Source: Rhodoferax sp. (GTDB taxonomy: Bacteria > Pseudomonadota > Gammaproteobacteria > Burkholderiales > Burkholderiaceae_C). From it: a stretch of DNA of 64,000 nucleotides. The notes under the pieces are model-generated. The model was not told the origin of the DNA, ran no database searches, and saw only the letters and a list, made by a program, of their open reading frames with translations. Shown piece by piece: positions 35,283-46,197 of this stretch. The stretch covers positions 372,001-436,000 of the forward strand of contig NZ_JABBPD010000007.1 in assembly GCF_012927445.1 (NCBI RefSeq), given 5' to 3'. The position numbers were made by a program, and so were the translations under genes. Positions within the stretch are counted from its first letter, which is position 1; the number at the start of each line of letters is the position of its first letter.

Positions 35283-35569
35283 GGTGGCTCCAAAAAAATT
35301 GCATTGCAAAACTGCGATGGAATGGATTCTGGGAGTCAATGCTTAAAACTGGAACTAGTGTTTATTTGGTTCTAAATAACTTAAACATCTGTAGTAGCGA
35401 GCGCGCGGTCCTTTAGCCCCGTCAGCGCAGCGGTCTCGACCACAACCACTTCCCCTTCTTCACGGTCTTTGCGTATGCTTGTCGGGTACGGATCGCGGAA
35501 GGATCATCCTGGCCATTCCCGGGTCCGTGCATTTGGAATCAACATGTACCCCTTGCCTGCCACCTCGCC

Positions 35570-37528
35570 ATGACGCTGTCTCGTTCGCTTAAATGGATCG
35601 CCGGCGTGTTGTTGGTGCCCACCGTGCTGGCACTGTTGTTCATCGCCTTCTTTGACTGGAACTGGCTGCGCGGCCCGATCGAACGCATGGCGACGGAGAA
35701 AACCGGCCGGGCGCTGGCCATTCAGGGCGACCTTCAGGTGAAGTTCGGCTGGCCGTGGCCGCGCATTTATGCCAACGGTGTGACGTTCGCCAATCCGGCC
35801 TGGGCCAAAGAGAAGCAGATGGTCAGTGCCGACGCGGTGGAGATCACGGTCGACTTGCCGCAACTGCTGCGCCAAAAACTCGTATTCCCCGACGTGCATT
35901 TGACGCGGCCGGTGGTCTTTTTGGAGCAAGGCAGCCTCGGGCGCAAGAGTTGGCTGCTGGACCTGAACCAGCAGGACGAAGGTGCGCGCATCCAGATCGA
36001 CCGCCTGCGGCTTGATCACGGCACGCTCGGTTACGACGATGCCGCCAACAAGACCAGCCTCCGGGCCGAGCTCTCGACCACCCAACGGCCCGCCGGCGAC
36101 ACGAACGAGGTCGGGGTCGCCTTCAGTGCCTCGGGACAGTACAAGGGTCTTCCTTTGAAGGCGCAGGGCCGTGGCGGGCCGGTGCTGGCGATCCGCGATG
36201 AAAGCACGCCGTATGCGCTGACCATCGATGCGACCATTGGCCACACCGGCGTCAAGGCGCAGGGCAGCATCACCAGCTTGCTCAAATTTTCCGCCATCGA
36301 CATGCGGCTGGCCCTGAAGGGCGGCAGTCTGGAACAGCTCTTTCCCTTGCTCGGCATCGCGTTGCCGGCAACGCGTGCTTATGCGACCGAGGGGCATCTG
36401 CGGCACAGCGGCACGCTGTGGCGCTACGAGGAATTTGCGGGCCGGGTGGGCGACAGCGATCTGGCTGGCACGGTGGAGGTCCATACCAACGGCAAACGCC
36501 CGACGCTGACGGCCGATCTGGTGTCCAAGTTGCTTGATCTGGAGGACCTCGGGCCGATGATTGGCTCGCGGCCCGGCAGCGTGGCCAAAGCCACCAGCCC
36601 GGTGGCGACGCGCACGCCCGGCCGCGTGCTGCCGGATCTGCCTTTCAAGACCGATCGCTGGAATACCGTGGACGCCGAGGTGAGCTTGCGCGCCAAAACC
36701 ATTCGGCGTGCCAAGGAATTGCCGCTGGAAGACCTGGTGGCCCATCTGAGCCTGCGCGATGCCGTGCTGAAGCTCGAACCACTCAATTTTGGCCTGGCCG
36801 GTGGCAAGCTCACGGCGGTGATTTCGCTGGACGGGCGGCAAGACCCGATCCAGGCGCGGGCCCAGGTGAAGGCCCGCAAAATTCAACTCGGCCAGCTGTT
36901 TCCAACCTTCGACATGAGCAAGACCAGCATCGGTCAGGTCAACGGGGAGTTTGATCTGACCGGGCAAGGCAACTCGGTCGGGCGCATGCTGGCCAGTTCC
37001 CACGGCAAGGTCGGGCTGGTGGTCGCGGGCGGCATGATCAGCAAGCTGATGATGGAACAAGTCGGCTTGCACCTGTGGGAAATCCTGGCGCTGAAAGCGA
37101 CCGGCGACAAACAGGTCAAGCTGCGCTGCGCGGTGGCTGATTTCGAGGTGCGCCAAGGCGTCATGAACGCCGACGCGCTGATTTTCGACACCGAGGTCAC
37201 CACCCTCATCGGGACCGGCACGATCGACCTGGGCCAGGAGCGCTTGAACCTGACGCTCAACCAGAAGACCAAAAACACCAGTCCCCTGGCCCTGCGCAGT
37301 CCAATCTATGTGCGCGGCAGCTTTGGCCAGCCCGATGTCCAGGTTGACAAGACGCGCGTCGCGGCGCGTGCGCTGGGCGCGGTGGCCCTGGGCATGATCA
37401 ATCCGCTGCTCACGCTGCTGCCGCTGATCGACGCCGGTCCGGGACAGGACAGTGATTGCCGGCAACTGGTGCACGAAGCCCGGGCGTTGCCGCATGTCGA
37501 TAGAAAGAAAACAGGTGCCCGCCAATGA
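35570..37528 (+). CDS. AsmA-family protein
   Basis: 652 residues. One N-terminal membrane anchor (WIAGVLLVPTVLALLFIAFF) and a long periplasmic beta-rich part with the AsmA features (GRALAIQGDLQVKFGWPWP, GVTFANPAWAKEKQMV near residue 75, and a C-terminal AsmA domain with GTGTIDLGQERLNLTL). AsmA-like proteins belong to the bridge-like lipid transfer group thought to move phospholipids to the outer membrane. It overlaps the phospholipase D-like gene by 4 bp, which fits a shared role in membrane lipids. Confidence 0.88.
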   Translation: MTLSRSLKWIAGVLLVPTVLALLFIAFFDWNWLRGPIERMATEKTGRALAIQGDLQVKFGWPWPRIYANGVTFANPAWAKEKQMVSADAVEITVDLPQLLRQKLVFPDVHLTRPVVFLEQGSLGRKSWLLDLNQQDEGARIQIDRLRLDHGTLGYDDAANKTSLRAELSTTQRPAGDTNEVGVAFSASGQYKGLPLKAQGRGGPVLAIRDESTPYALTIDATIGHTGVKAQGSITSLLKFSAIDMRLALKGGSLEQLFPLLGIALPATRAYATEGHLRHSGTLWRYEEFAGRVGDSDLAGTVEVHTNGKRPTLTADLVSKLLDLEDLGPMIGSRPGSVAKATSPVATRTPGRVLPDLPFKTDRWNTVDAEVSLRAKTIRRAKELPLEDLVAHLSLRDAVLKLEPLNFGLAGGKLTAVISLDGRQDPIQARAQVKARKIQLGQLFPTFDMSKTSIGQVNGEFDLTGQGNSVGRMLASSHGKVGLVVAGGMISKLMMEQVGLHLWEILALKATGDKQVKLRCAVADFEVRQGVMNADALIFDTEVTTLIGTGTIDLGQERLNLTLNQKTKNTSPLALRSPIYVRGSFGQPDVQVDKTRVAARALGAVALGMINPLLTLLPLIDAGPGQDSDCRQLVHEARALPHVDRKKTGARQ

Positions 37529-38922
37529 CCCCGATCTTCATGCGCACCGTCAGGCAGACGGCGACGATAGTGTGCTGTCTGCTGGCCGCGTCCGGCTGCG
37601 CGACCTTGCCGGATACCGAAGAACTCATCAAGCGGCACACCGGACAGGCCGCCCGGTTCGAGACAGCACGCGGTGCGCTGTCGACGCAAAAAAACGCGGC
37701 CATCCTCGCCGCGCTGCAGCGCAAATCCGGGGACATCGATATTCTGGAAAAACAGATCGTGCTGGAGCAGGCGATCATCGGCAGTCCGCTCATCCTGGGC
37801 AACAAAGTCGCCCTGCTGCAGGATGGTGCGGCGACTTATGCGGCCATGTTTGCGGCCATCCGCAATGCCCGGGACCATATCAACATGGAAACCTACATCA
37901 TGGAGGACGACGAGATCGGCCGGCAGTTTGCGGACCTGTTGCTGGCGCAGCAAAGCCGCGGCGTGCAGGTCAACCTGATCTATGACAGCGTCGGCGCCTT
38001 GAGCACGCCGAAAGCTTTTTTCGAGCGACTGAAACAGGGTGGCATCAAGGTGCTTGAGTTCAACCCGGTCAACCCGTTCGACACCCGGACGCCCTGGCTG
38101 ATCAATAACCGCGATCACCGCAAACTGCTGGTGGTCGACGGGCGCATCGCCTTCATCGGCGGTATCAATATCAGCAGTGTTTACGCGTCGGGCTCGTTCG
38201 TGCGACGCAGCAAAAAAGCGGCCACCAGCACGTCGGCCTGGCGCGACACCGACCTGCAGCTTGAAGGGCCGGTGGTCGGTGAGTTGCAGAAGTTGTTCCT
38301 GCAAACCTGGGACAAACAGCGCGGCCAGCCGCTGGCCGCGAAGAACTACTATCCCGCCTTGCAGGCGCAGGGCAAAGACATCGTGCGCGCCGTCGGCAGT
38401 ACGCCCGACGACCCCTACAGCCTGATCTACCTGACCCTGATTTCGGCGATCGGCAACGCGGAAAAGCAGGTGTCGTTAACCAATGCCTACTTCGTTCCCG
38501 ACCCCCAGTTGCTGAAGGCCCTGACCGAGGCGGCCGGGCGCGGCGTGGCGGTGCAGCTGATCTTGCCGAGCTACTCGGATTCGGCCCTGGTGTTTCACGC
38601 CGGGCGGGCGCATTACACCCGTCTGCTCCAAGGCGGCGTCAAGATTTACGAGCGCGCTGGCGCGCTTCTGCATGCCAAGACCGCCGTGATTGACGGCGTC
38701 TGGTCCACCGTGGGCTCGACCAATCTGGATTGGCGCAGCTTCCTCGACAACGATGAAATCAATGCCGTGATCCTCGGGCACGAATTTGCCCAGCAAGTGC
38801 AGGCCATGTTTGCCGATGACCTCGCCGCCTCGCAGCCGATCCATCTGGCGCACTGGGAAAACCGGCCCCTGCATTTTCGTGTCAAGGAATGGCTCGCGAC
38901 CCTGTGGGCGCGCTTGCTGTAA
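37525..38922 (+). CDS. Phospholipase D-like/cardiolipin synthase-type lipoprotein
   Basis: 465 residues with a probable lipoprotein signal (CCLLAASGCATLPD). Two HKD motifs of the PLD superfamily are intact: DHRKLLVVDGRIAFIGG near residue 195 and HAKTAVIDGVWSTVGSTN near 380. Members make cardiolipin from two phospholipids (ClsA/B/C) or cleave phospholipids. A lipoprotein signal is not usual for ClsA, so a ClsC-like or periplasmic PLD is more likely. Starts in the stop codon of the AsmA gene; ATG 37540 is an alternative start. Confidence 0.88.
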   Translation: MTPIFMRTVRQTATIVCCLLAASGCATLPDTEELIKRHTGQAARFETARGALSTQKNAAILAALQRKSGDIDILEKQIVLEQAIIGSPLILGNKVALLQDGAATYAAMFAAIRNARDHINMETYIMEDDEIGRQFADLLLAQQSRGVQVNLIYDSVGALSTPKAFFERLKQGGIKVLEFNPVNPFDTRTPWLINNRDHRKLLVVDGRIAFIGGINISSVYASGSFVRRSKKAATSTSAWRDTDLQLEGPVVGELQKLFLQTWDKQRGQPLAAKNYYPALQAQGKDIVRAVGSTPDDPYSLIYLTLISAIGNAEKQVSLTNAYFVPDPQLLKALTEAAGRGVAVQLILPSYSDSALVFHAGRAHYTRLLQGGVKIYERAGALLHAKTAVIDGVWSTVGSTNLDWRSFLDNDEINAVILGHEFAQQVQAMFADDLAASQPIHLAHWENRPLHFRVKEWLATLWARLL

Positions 38923-38953
38923 AAGCGAAGCGCTGACCGGGTCCGGGTGACGC

Positions 38954-39169
38954 TTATTTGCGGGCGATGACCAGCAGGAACACGCCGAGGACGATGGCAC
39001 CGGCGCTGACGATCAGCGGCACATTGACGCGTTGCTTCTCTTCAACCTTGAGTTCCAGCGGGCCCAGTTTCAGTCCGGTGGTTTCTTTGGTGTAACTGAA
39101 GCCGCCGTACGCCAGGCCCAGGCCACCGCCCGCAATCAGAATGATGCCGATAAGTTTTGTCATATTCAT
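38954..39169 (-). CDS. DUF3185-type small membrane protein
   Basis: 71 residues: an N-terminal hydrophobic helix (KLIGIILIAGGGLGLAYGGF), a polar loop (KLGPLELKVEEKQRVNVPL) and a C-terminal helix (IVSAGAIVLGVFLLVIARK). The pattern fits DUF3185. Function unknown. An AGGAGAC box precedes the start. Convergent with the PLD-like gene, 31 bp apart. Confidence 0.82.
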   Translation of the reverse strand: MNMTKLIGIILIAGGGLGLAYGGFSYTKETTGLKLGPLELKVEEKQRVNVPLIVSAGAIVLGVFLLVIARK

Positions 39170-39509
39170 GCGTCTGTCTCCTAATCATCAAGAAAAAATA
39201 TAGCCAATGTAACCACGCGGGTTCATTGCGGCCACCCATCGCGTGATGGTGCGCGCCAGGGGGCAGTGTGGCATAGATGAAAAATGGCGCGTATCAGCCT
39301 TTGCTGCCAAGTCCTGGCAGGTGCAACTGGCTTGTGGCTGCGAATCGCCCCGGCGGGCGCCACCGAGCGAGGCACCGGGCCGCACGAGGCGTTTTTGCAG
39401 CACGGACAGGGCCTCGTTCGCTACCGCAAGACTATTTGCCGTGATTCGGCCATAATTTGAACAGAGGTCGCGCAACGCGACGTATTGAACTGCTAAAAAG
39501 CGCCCCTTC
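39170..39509. other. Intergenic region, no gene recognised
   Basis: 340 bp between two divergent genes. Short open frames exist on both strands but none has a ribosome-binding site, family motif or the codon bias of its neighbours. Probably holds the promoters for the DUF3185 gene and the diguanylate cyclase. Confidence 0.45.
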
Positions 39510-40364
39510 ATGAAAAAGAAACCGACTTCCAAATTGCCTGAAGGCACCCAGCCAGCCAAGTCTTTGTCTCAAGTGTTGAAAGAGAGCGAGCTGGTCAGGG
39601 GCATGGTCAAAGAGTCTGCGGATGAATTGGCGTCGGTCAACTTGGTCCTCCAAGAAGAGTTTTCGAGTCGGAACCGTCTGCCTGAATTGGAAATGGCCCT
39701 TGAAAAAAGCGAAGCCGTTGAAATCAAAGTGCAAGAAGCGTCGGAAAAACTGTCAGGGGTGAATCAAGCGCTGGAAAAAGAGGTTAAGGAACGTCACGTC
39801 ATTGAACAGGAGCTGGCCAAGGTCATGGACGAGCAAAAGCAGACCCTTCATGCCGCCCTCCATGATGCTTTAACTGGTTTACCCAATCGCGTGCTCTTTA
39901 ATGATCGGCTGGAACATGGAATGGAGCAAGCCAAACGGCATGGCTGGACTTTGGCCGTGATGTTCATGGACCTTGATAAATTCAAAACTATCAATGACTC
40001 CTATGGCCACGACGCAGGCGATGCTGTTCTGCTGACGATTGCCAAGCGACTTAAAGAAACCACACGCACCGACGATACGGTCAGCCGCCATGGAGGCGAC
40101 GAATTTTTGTATCTGCTCATGGAAATAAATGGCGATCAGGACGCAGCCATCATTGCGAAAAAAATCATCAAAGCAGTTCAAGTGCCGTGTGATGTCAGCG
40201 TCGGTGAACTGACGGTCAGCACCAGTATTGGTATATCGATCTTTCCGAGAGATGGCACCACGGTAGACGCCTTGATCAAAAGTGCCGACGCGGCAATGTA
40301 CCGGGCCAAGCAAAGCAAGTCCGGCTATTCCTTTGCGAGTGACGACCCTACGCCGCCAGTCTGA
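39510..40364 (+). CDS. Diguanylate cyclase with coiled-coil N-terminus
   Basis: 284 residues. Residues 1-~115 are polar and predicted to form a long coiled coil (ELEMALEKSEAVEIKVQEAS and similar heptads), without a membrane segment or signal peptide. The GGDEF domain is at ~118-280 with the intact active site HGGDEF and an RxxD inhibitory site (RTDD) five residues before it. It should make c-di-GMP in the cytosol with product inhibition. Codon use is more A/T-rich than that of its neighbours. Confidence 0.9.
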   Translation: MKKKPTSKLPEGTQPAKSLSQVLKESELVRGMVKESADELASVNLVLQEEFSSRNRLPELEMALEKSEAVEIKVQEASEKLSGVNQALEKEVKERHVIEQELAKVMDEQKQTLHAALHDALTGLPNRVLFNDRLEHGMEQAKRHGWTLAVMFMDLDKFKTINDSYGHDAGDAVLLTIAKRLKETTRTDDTVSRHGGDEFLYLLMEINGDQDAAIIAKKIIKAVQVPCDVSVGELTVSTSIGISIFPRDGTTVDALIKSADAAMYRAKQSKSGYSFASDDPTPPV

Positions 40365-40519
40365 ACGTACTGTGCTGGTGGGGTTGCCTAAATCATCGCT
40401 ACATTGCTGACCGTCGGCCTGTCAATGCCAACGTCAGGTCTGGAGAAAGTTCTGAACCCGGTTTGCAGTGCGGATTCAACCGGTGAGTGCAACCGATTGG
40501 CTGAATCTTTCAGCTGGTT

Positions 40520-41806
40520 TCACGGCTGTGAAAAGTCGACAGCATCCGGCCGTCCCGCCAACTGCAAGCTCGCTACCACCTCCGGTGTCTGCGCCAGCAG
40601 CTTCCCCTTCTTCCACACCTTCAGCCGATTTGCCCGTAGCCGAATCGCCTCCACCGGGTCCCGCGCCTGCAGCAGCACAAAGCTCGCATCGCAGCCCACC
40701 GCCAGCCCGTAGCCCTGCAGCAGCATCACCTTGGCCGCGTTGGTCGTCACCGCGTCGAAGCACTGGCGCATGGCGGCCTGGCTCGTCATCTGCGCCACAT
40801 GCAGCCCCATGTGGGCCACCTCCAGCATGTCGCCACTGCCCAGCGAATACCAGGGGTCCATCACGCAGTCGTGGCCAAAGGCGACGTTGATGCCGGCGGC
40901 CAGCAGTTCGGGCACGCGCGTCATGCCGCGGCGCTTCGGGTAGGTGTCGTGGCGGCCCTGCAGGGTGATGTTGATGAGCGGATTGGCCACCACTTGCAGC
41001 TGCGCATCAAGCATCAAGGGCAGCAGCTTGCTCACGTAGTAGTTGTCCATGCTGTGCATGGAGGTCAGGTGCGAGCCGGTGACGCGGCCGTGCAGCCCGA
41101 GACGCTGGGTCTCGAAGGACAGTGTCTCAACGTGGCGCGACAGCGGGTCGTCGGACTCGTCGCAGTGCATGTCCACCGGTTTGCCCAGTTCGGCGGCCAG
41201 TTCGCACAGCAGCTTGATGCTCAATGCCCCATCCGCCATGGTGCGCTCGAAATGCGGAATGCCGCCGACCACGTCCACGCCCATGGCGAGCGCGCGCGTC
41301 AGGTTGTCCATGTGCTGGTCCGGTCCCAGCGGGCCGCGCAGCACGCCCATCTGCGGAAACGCCACCAGCTGCAAATCCAGATACGGTGCCACCCGGCGTT
41401 TGACTTCCAGCAAGGCCTCCACCGCCAGCAGGCGCGGGTCGCAGACGTCGACATGGGTGCGAATCGCCAGCAGGCCTTTGGCCACCGCCCAGTCGCAGTA
41501 GGTGAGGGCGCGTTCCATCAGCGCTTCCTGCGTCAGCAGCGGCTTGAGTTCGCCCCACAGCGCAATGCCTTCCAGCAAGGTGCCGGACTGGTTGACGCGC
41601 GGCAGGCCGTAGCTGAGCGTGGCGTCCATGTGAAAGTGGGCGTCGACAAATGGCGCGCTGAGCAAAAAGCCCTGGGCGTCGATGACTTCGCGCGCTGCCA
41701 CATGGAGCCCGGCGCTGACTTCAATAATTTTGCCATCGCGCACCGCAAGGGACATGCCGACGCGACCATCCGGCAGCGTGGCGTTTTGGAGCAGCAAGTC
41801 AAGCAT
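40520..41806 (-). CDS. codA: Cytosine deaminase-type amidohydrolase
   Basis: 428 residues, CodA-like metal-dependent amidohydrolase. Metal site HxH in VDAHFHMDATL, His in DMHCDESDDP and Asp in GHDCVMDPWYS. It deaminates cytosine to uracil and would feed the reductive uracil pathway encoded upstream. Last gene of the operon preT-preA-hydA-carbamoylase-codA. A 99-bp spacer with a dispersed repeat separates it from the carbamoylase gene. Other aminohydrolases, such as those acting on isocytosine or creatinine, are related, but the context supports CodA. Confidence 0.85.
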   Translation of the reverse strand: MLDLLLQNATLPDGRVGMSLAVRDGKIIEVSAGLHVAAREVIDAQGFLLSAPFVDAHFHMDATLSYGLPRVNQSGTLLEGIALWGELKPLLTQEALMERALTYCDWAVAKGLLAIRTHVDVCDPRLLAVEALLEVKRRVAPYLDLQLVAFPQMGVLRGPLGPDQHMDNLTRALAMGVDVVGGIPHFERTMADGALSIKLLCELAAELGKPVDMHCDESDDPLSRHVETLSFETQRLGLHGRVTGSHLTSMHSMDNYYVSKLLPLMLDAQLQVVANPLINITLQGRHDTYPKRRGMTRVPELLAAGINVAFGHDCVMDPWYSLGSGDMLEVAHMGLHVAQMTSQAAMRQCFDAVTTNAAKVMLLQGYGLAVGCDASFVLLQARDPVEAIRLRANRLKVWKKGKLLAQTPEVVASLQLAGRPDAVDFSQP

Positions 41807-41829
41807 CAGATGGACCCGGAAAGGTGAAA

Positions 41830-41895
41830 TATGCTACTAAATTAGTAGCTTCTTGCGCATATTCTACGGGGGCTAGAGGTGGATTTTGTACATAA
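41830..41895 (+). repeat. Dispersed two-hairpin repeat, copy C
   Basis: Fills most of the codA/carbamoylase spacer. Starts with the perfect palindrome GCTACTAAATTAGTAGC shared exactly with copy B, then TTGCGCATATTC, then the tail GGGGGCTAGAGGTGGATTTT. Opposite in orientation to the operon's transcription. Confidence 0.75.
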
Positions 41896-41905
41896 AAATT
41901 GTGTT

Positions 41906-43162
41906 TCAGGTACCCGCCCGCTCCAGCATCGCGTGCAGCAGCACATTGCAGCCGGCGGTGATGTGTTCGGGTTTGGCATCTTCGATCTCGTTGTGGCTGA
42001 TGCCGTCCTTGCACGGGATGAAGATCATGCCGCTGGGCGCCAGTTGCGCCATGTAAACCGCGTCGTGCCCGGCGCCGGAGACGGCCGGCATGTTGGAGTA
42101 ACCGAGCTTGTTCGCCGCACGTGCCACGGCGTCGATGCAGTCGGCATGAAAGACCTGCGCCGGGTAGCTCGACACCAGTTCAATCTGAATTGCCAGGCCC
42201 GATTTTTTGGCGAGCTGGGCGGCGTAGGCCTTGACCTCGTCCACCATGGTGTCGACCAGCGCATCGGTGGCGTTGCGCAAATCAATCGAGAACTTGACCG
42301 AGCCCGGAATCACATTGCGGCTGTTCGGGTGCACCTGCACCATGCCGACGGTGCCGCGGCCGTGCGGCGCATGGCGCAGGGCCGTGGCCACCACTTCCTG
42401 CATCAGATGGGTGGCGACTTGCAGCGCGTCGCGGCGCAGCGCCATCGGCGTCGGCCCGGCGTGCGCCTCCATGCCGGTGACGGTGCAGTCAAACCAGCGG
42501 ATGCCGAGCACGCCTTGCACCACGCCAATGGTGGTGTCGTTGTCTTCCAGCACCGGGCCTTGCTCGATGTGGGTCTCAAAATAGGCGCCAACCGGATGGT
42601 CGCCCGGTTCCTGCGCGCCGACGTAGCCGATGCGGGTCAGTTCGTCTTTCACCGACTTGCCGTCCACGTCTTTCGCGGCGTAGGCGTGCGCCAGCGTGAA
42701 GGCCTTGGCGAACACGCCCGAACCCATCATCACCGGCACAAAGCGCGAGCCTTCTTCGTTGGTCCAGAAGGCGACTTCGATCGGGGCTTCGGTCTCAATG
42801 GCGTGCTCGTTCAGCGTGCGCACCACCTCAATGCCGGCCAGCACGCCGTAATTGCCATCGAACTTGCCGCCGGTCGGCTGCGTGTCGATGTGGCTGCCGG
42901 TCATGATCGGCGGCAGCGCGTTGTTGCGCCCGGCGCGGCGCATGAAGGCGTTGCCGATCTTGTCGATGGTGATGGTCAGGTCGGCCTGCTTCGCCCACGC
43001 CAGCACCAGGTCGCGGCCTTGTCGGTCCAGGTCGGTCAGCGTCAGGCGACAGACGCCGCCTTTCGGCGTGGCGCCAATCTTGGCCAGCTCCATCAGGGTG
43101 TCCCACAGACGGGGACCGTTGATGCGCAGCTTGTCGAGATCGAGGGGTTTTGAAGTGCTCAT
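41906..43162 (-). CDS. N-carbamoyl-beta-alanine amidohydrolase (Zn-dependent carbamoylase)
   Basis: 418 residues of the M20-like hydantoinase/carbamoylase family. Metal ligands: His in TGSHIDTQPTGGKFDGNYG, the following Asp in that block, Glu in WTNEEGSRF, His in ETHIEQGP, and a C-terminal His in GISHNEIEDA. The last enzyme of reductive uracil catabolism: N-carbamoyl-beta-alanine to beta-alanine, CO2 and ammonia. An allantoate amidohydrolase would look alike; the neighbours preTA and hydA decide. A GGAGG box precedes ATG. A perfect 25-bp inverted repeat lies in front of the gene. Confidence 0.88.
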   Translation of the reverse strand: MSTSKPLDLDKLRINGPRLWDTLMELAKIGATPKGGVCRLTLTDLDRQGRDLVLAWAKQADLTITIDKIGNAFMRRAGRNNALPPIMTGSHIDTQPTGGKFDGNYGVLAGIEVVRTLNEHAIETEAPIEVAFWTNEEGSRFVPVMMGSGVFAKAFTLAHAYAAKDVDGKSVKDELTRIGYVGAQEPGDHPVGAYFETHIEQGPVLEDNDTTIGVVQGVLGIRWFDCTVTGMEAHAGPTPMALRRDALQVATHLMQEVVATALRHAPHGRGTVGMVQVHPNSRNVIPGSVKFSIDLRNATDALVDTMVDEVKAYAAQLAKKSGLAIQIELVSSYPAQVFHADCIDAVARAANKLGYSNMPAVSGAGHDAVYMAQLAPSGMIFIPCKDGISHNEIEDAKPEHITAGCNVLLHAMLERAGT

Positions 43163-43227
43163 GAATGCCTCCTGAAAATGAAGAATGGACCGCGTTTTTT
43201 AGTACGCGTACAACAACGCAACTTGTC

Positions 43228-43303
43228 GCCGGAGCGGGGATGGCCGGGGGCCGATTTGCTGGCCAGCAGGACTGATGAGGCCCCCGGCCATCCCCGCTCC
43301 GGC
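43228..43303. repeat. Perfect 25-bp inverted repeat inside the pyrimidine operon
   Basis: Arms at 43228-43252 and 43279-43303 are perfectly complementary (GCCGGAGCGGGGATGGCC and on to GGGGGCC), with a 26-nt loop. It lies between the hydA stop (43318) and the carbamoylase start (43162). The stem is very GC-rich and no T-tract follows on either strand, so it is not a standard terminator. It might be an mRNA-stabilising or attenuating structure, or a mobile palindromic unit. Confidence 0.95.
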
Positions 43304-43317
43304 AGGCCCGCGACCCA

Positions 43318-44769
<1,452 letters not shown>

Positions 44770-44826
44770 TCAATTAATAGCTGGTTACGCAATAAGCGCG
44801 GGGGCTAGAGGCTGTTTTCATATAAA
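44770..44826 (+). repeat. Dispersed two-hairpin repeat, copy D
   Basis: Fills the spacer between preA and hydA: CAATTAATAGCTGGTTACGC, a short CGC-aataa-GCG stem, GGGGGCTAGAGGCTG and a TTTTCATATA end. Opposite in orientation to transcription, like copy C. Confidence 0.72.
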
Positions 44827-44827
44827 T

Positions 44828-46141
44828 TCAGAACGCTTGGGCGATGCGCAGCGGATTGTTCGGGTGTGTCGTCCAGTCCGCCTGTTGATCGCTGACCACC
44901 CGATTGGTGCGCAAGTCTTTTTCACCGGGCTTGAGATCGCGCAAACTAATGCACTCCGGCACCGGGCACACCAGCACGCACAGGTTGCAGCCGACGCAGT
45001 CCTCCTCCTTCACCTCGAAATGCCGTTGGCCGTCCTTCACGGCGGTGATGGCCTGGTGCGAGGTGTCTTCGCAGGCAATGTGGCAGCGCCCGCACTGGAT
45101 GCAGCTGTCCTGGTCAATGACGGCTTTGCTGACATGGTTCAGATTCAGGTAACGCCAGTCGGTCACGCTGGGCAGGGCCTGGCCGCGAATAGCGTCAAGC
45201 GAGCGGAAGCCCATCTCGTCCATGTAGTTGGACAGGCCGTCGCTCATCTCCTGCACGATTTTGAAGCCGTAGACCATGGCGGCGGTGCAGACCTGCACGT
45301 TGCCGGCGCCGAGCGCGATGAAGTCCAGCGCGTCGCGCCAGTTGCCGACGCCGCCTATGCCCGAGATCGGCAGGCCGGCGGTGAGCGGGTCGCGCGCAAT
45401 CTCGGCCACCATGTTCAGCGCAATCGGCTTCACCGCCGGGCCGCAGTAGCCGCCGTGCGAGCCCCGGCCAGCCGTGGCCGGGCTCATGGTCAGGGTGTAG
45501 GGGTCCACGCCCATGATGGAGTTGAGGGTGTTGATGAGCGACACGGCGTCGGCACCGCCTTTTTTGGCGGCGCGGGCCGGCAGGCGCACATCGGTGATGT
45601 TGGGCGTCAGCTTCACGATCACCGGCAACTTGCTGTACTGCTTGCACCAGGCGGTCACCATTTCGATGTACGCCGGCACCTGGCCGACCGCCGCGCCCAT
45701 GCCGCGCTCGCTCATGCCATGCGGGCAGCCAAAGTTGAGCTCGATGCCGTCGGCGCCGGTGTCTGCCACGCGCGGCAGGATCGCTTTCCAGGATGCCTCT
45801 TCACACGGCACCATCAGCGACACCACCATGGCGCGGTCCGGCCAGTTGCGCTTGACCTCGGTGATTTCGCGCAGGTTCAGTTCCAGGTCACGGTCGGTGA
45901 TCAGTTCGATGTTGTTGAAACCCAGCAAGCGGCGGTCTGGCGTCAGCAGGGCGCCATAACGCGGGCCGTTGACGTTGACCACCGGCGGCCCGGCCTCCCC
46001 CAGCGTTTTCCAGACCACGCCGCCCCAGCCGGCTTCAAAAGCGCGGTTCACGTTGTAGGCCTTGTCGGTCGGCGGCGCCGAGGCCAGCCAGAACGGGTTG
46101 GGGCTGCGGATGCCGGCAAAAGTGGTGTGCAGGTTGGCCAT
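44828..46141 (-). CDS. preA: Dihydropyrimidine dehydrogenase (NAD+) subunit PreA
   Basis: 437 residues. FMN-binding DHOD-like barrel (NPFWLASAPPTDKAYNVNRA, ELNFGCPHGM with the active-site loop, VKLTPNITD) followed by a two-cluster ferredoxin domain: CIQCGRCHIAC and CVGCNLCVLVC. With PreT it reduces uracil and thymine to the dihydro forms. ATG 46141 begins MANLHTTFAGI; the frame is open far upstream inside preT, but that part is antisense-like noise. The start follows an incomplete GGAGAACCCC box. Confidence 0.93.
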   Translation of the reverse strand: MANLHTTFAGIRSPNPFWLASAPPTDKAYNVNRAFEAGWGGVVWKTLGEAGPPVVNVNGPRYGALLTPDRRLLGFNNIELITDRDLELNLREITEVKRNWPDRAMVVSLMVPCEEASWKAILPRVADTGADGIELNFGCPHGMSERGMGAAVGQVPAYIEMVTAWCKQYSKLPVIVKLTPNITDVRLPARAAKKGGADAVSLINTLNSIMGVDPYTLTMSPATAGRGSHGGYCGPAVKPIALNMVAEIARDPLTAGLPISGIGGVGNWRDALDFIALGAGNVQVCTAAMVYGFKIVQEMSDGLSNYMDEMGFRSLDAIRGQALPSVTDWRYLNLNHVSKAVIDQDSCIQCGRCHIACEDTSHQAITAVKDGQRHFEVKEEDCVGCNLCVLVCPVPECISLRDLKPGEKDLRTNRVVSDQQADWTTHPNNPLRIAQAF

Positions 46142-46197
46142 GGGGTTCTCCAGATCTTGGGGATGGGGTGCGCGCGGGGGCGAGGCGTGGCGCGGGT

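Noticed and set aside
35504..37525. Open frame of 673 codons on the minus strand opposite the AsmA gene
   Set aside because: Antisense shadow: the plus-strand AsmA protein has an anchor, family motifs and a coupled downstream gene.
43203..43212. GTACGCGTAC palindrome near the carbamoylase start
   Set aside because: A 10-bp palindrome alone is weak evidence for an operator, and it is overshadowed by the 25-bp stem next to it.
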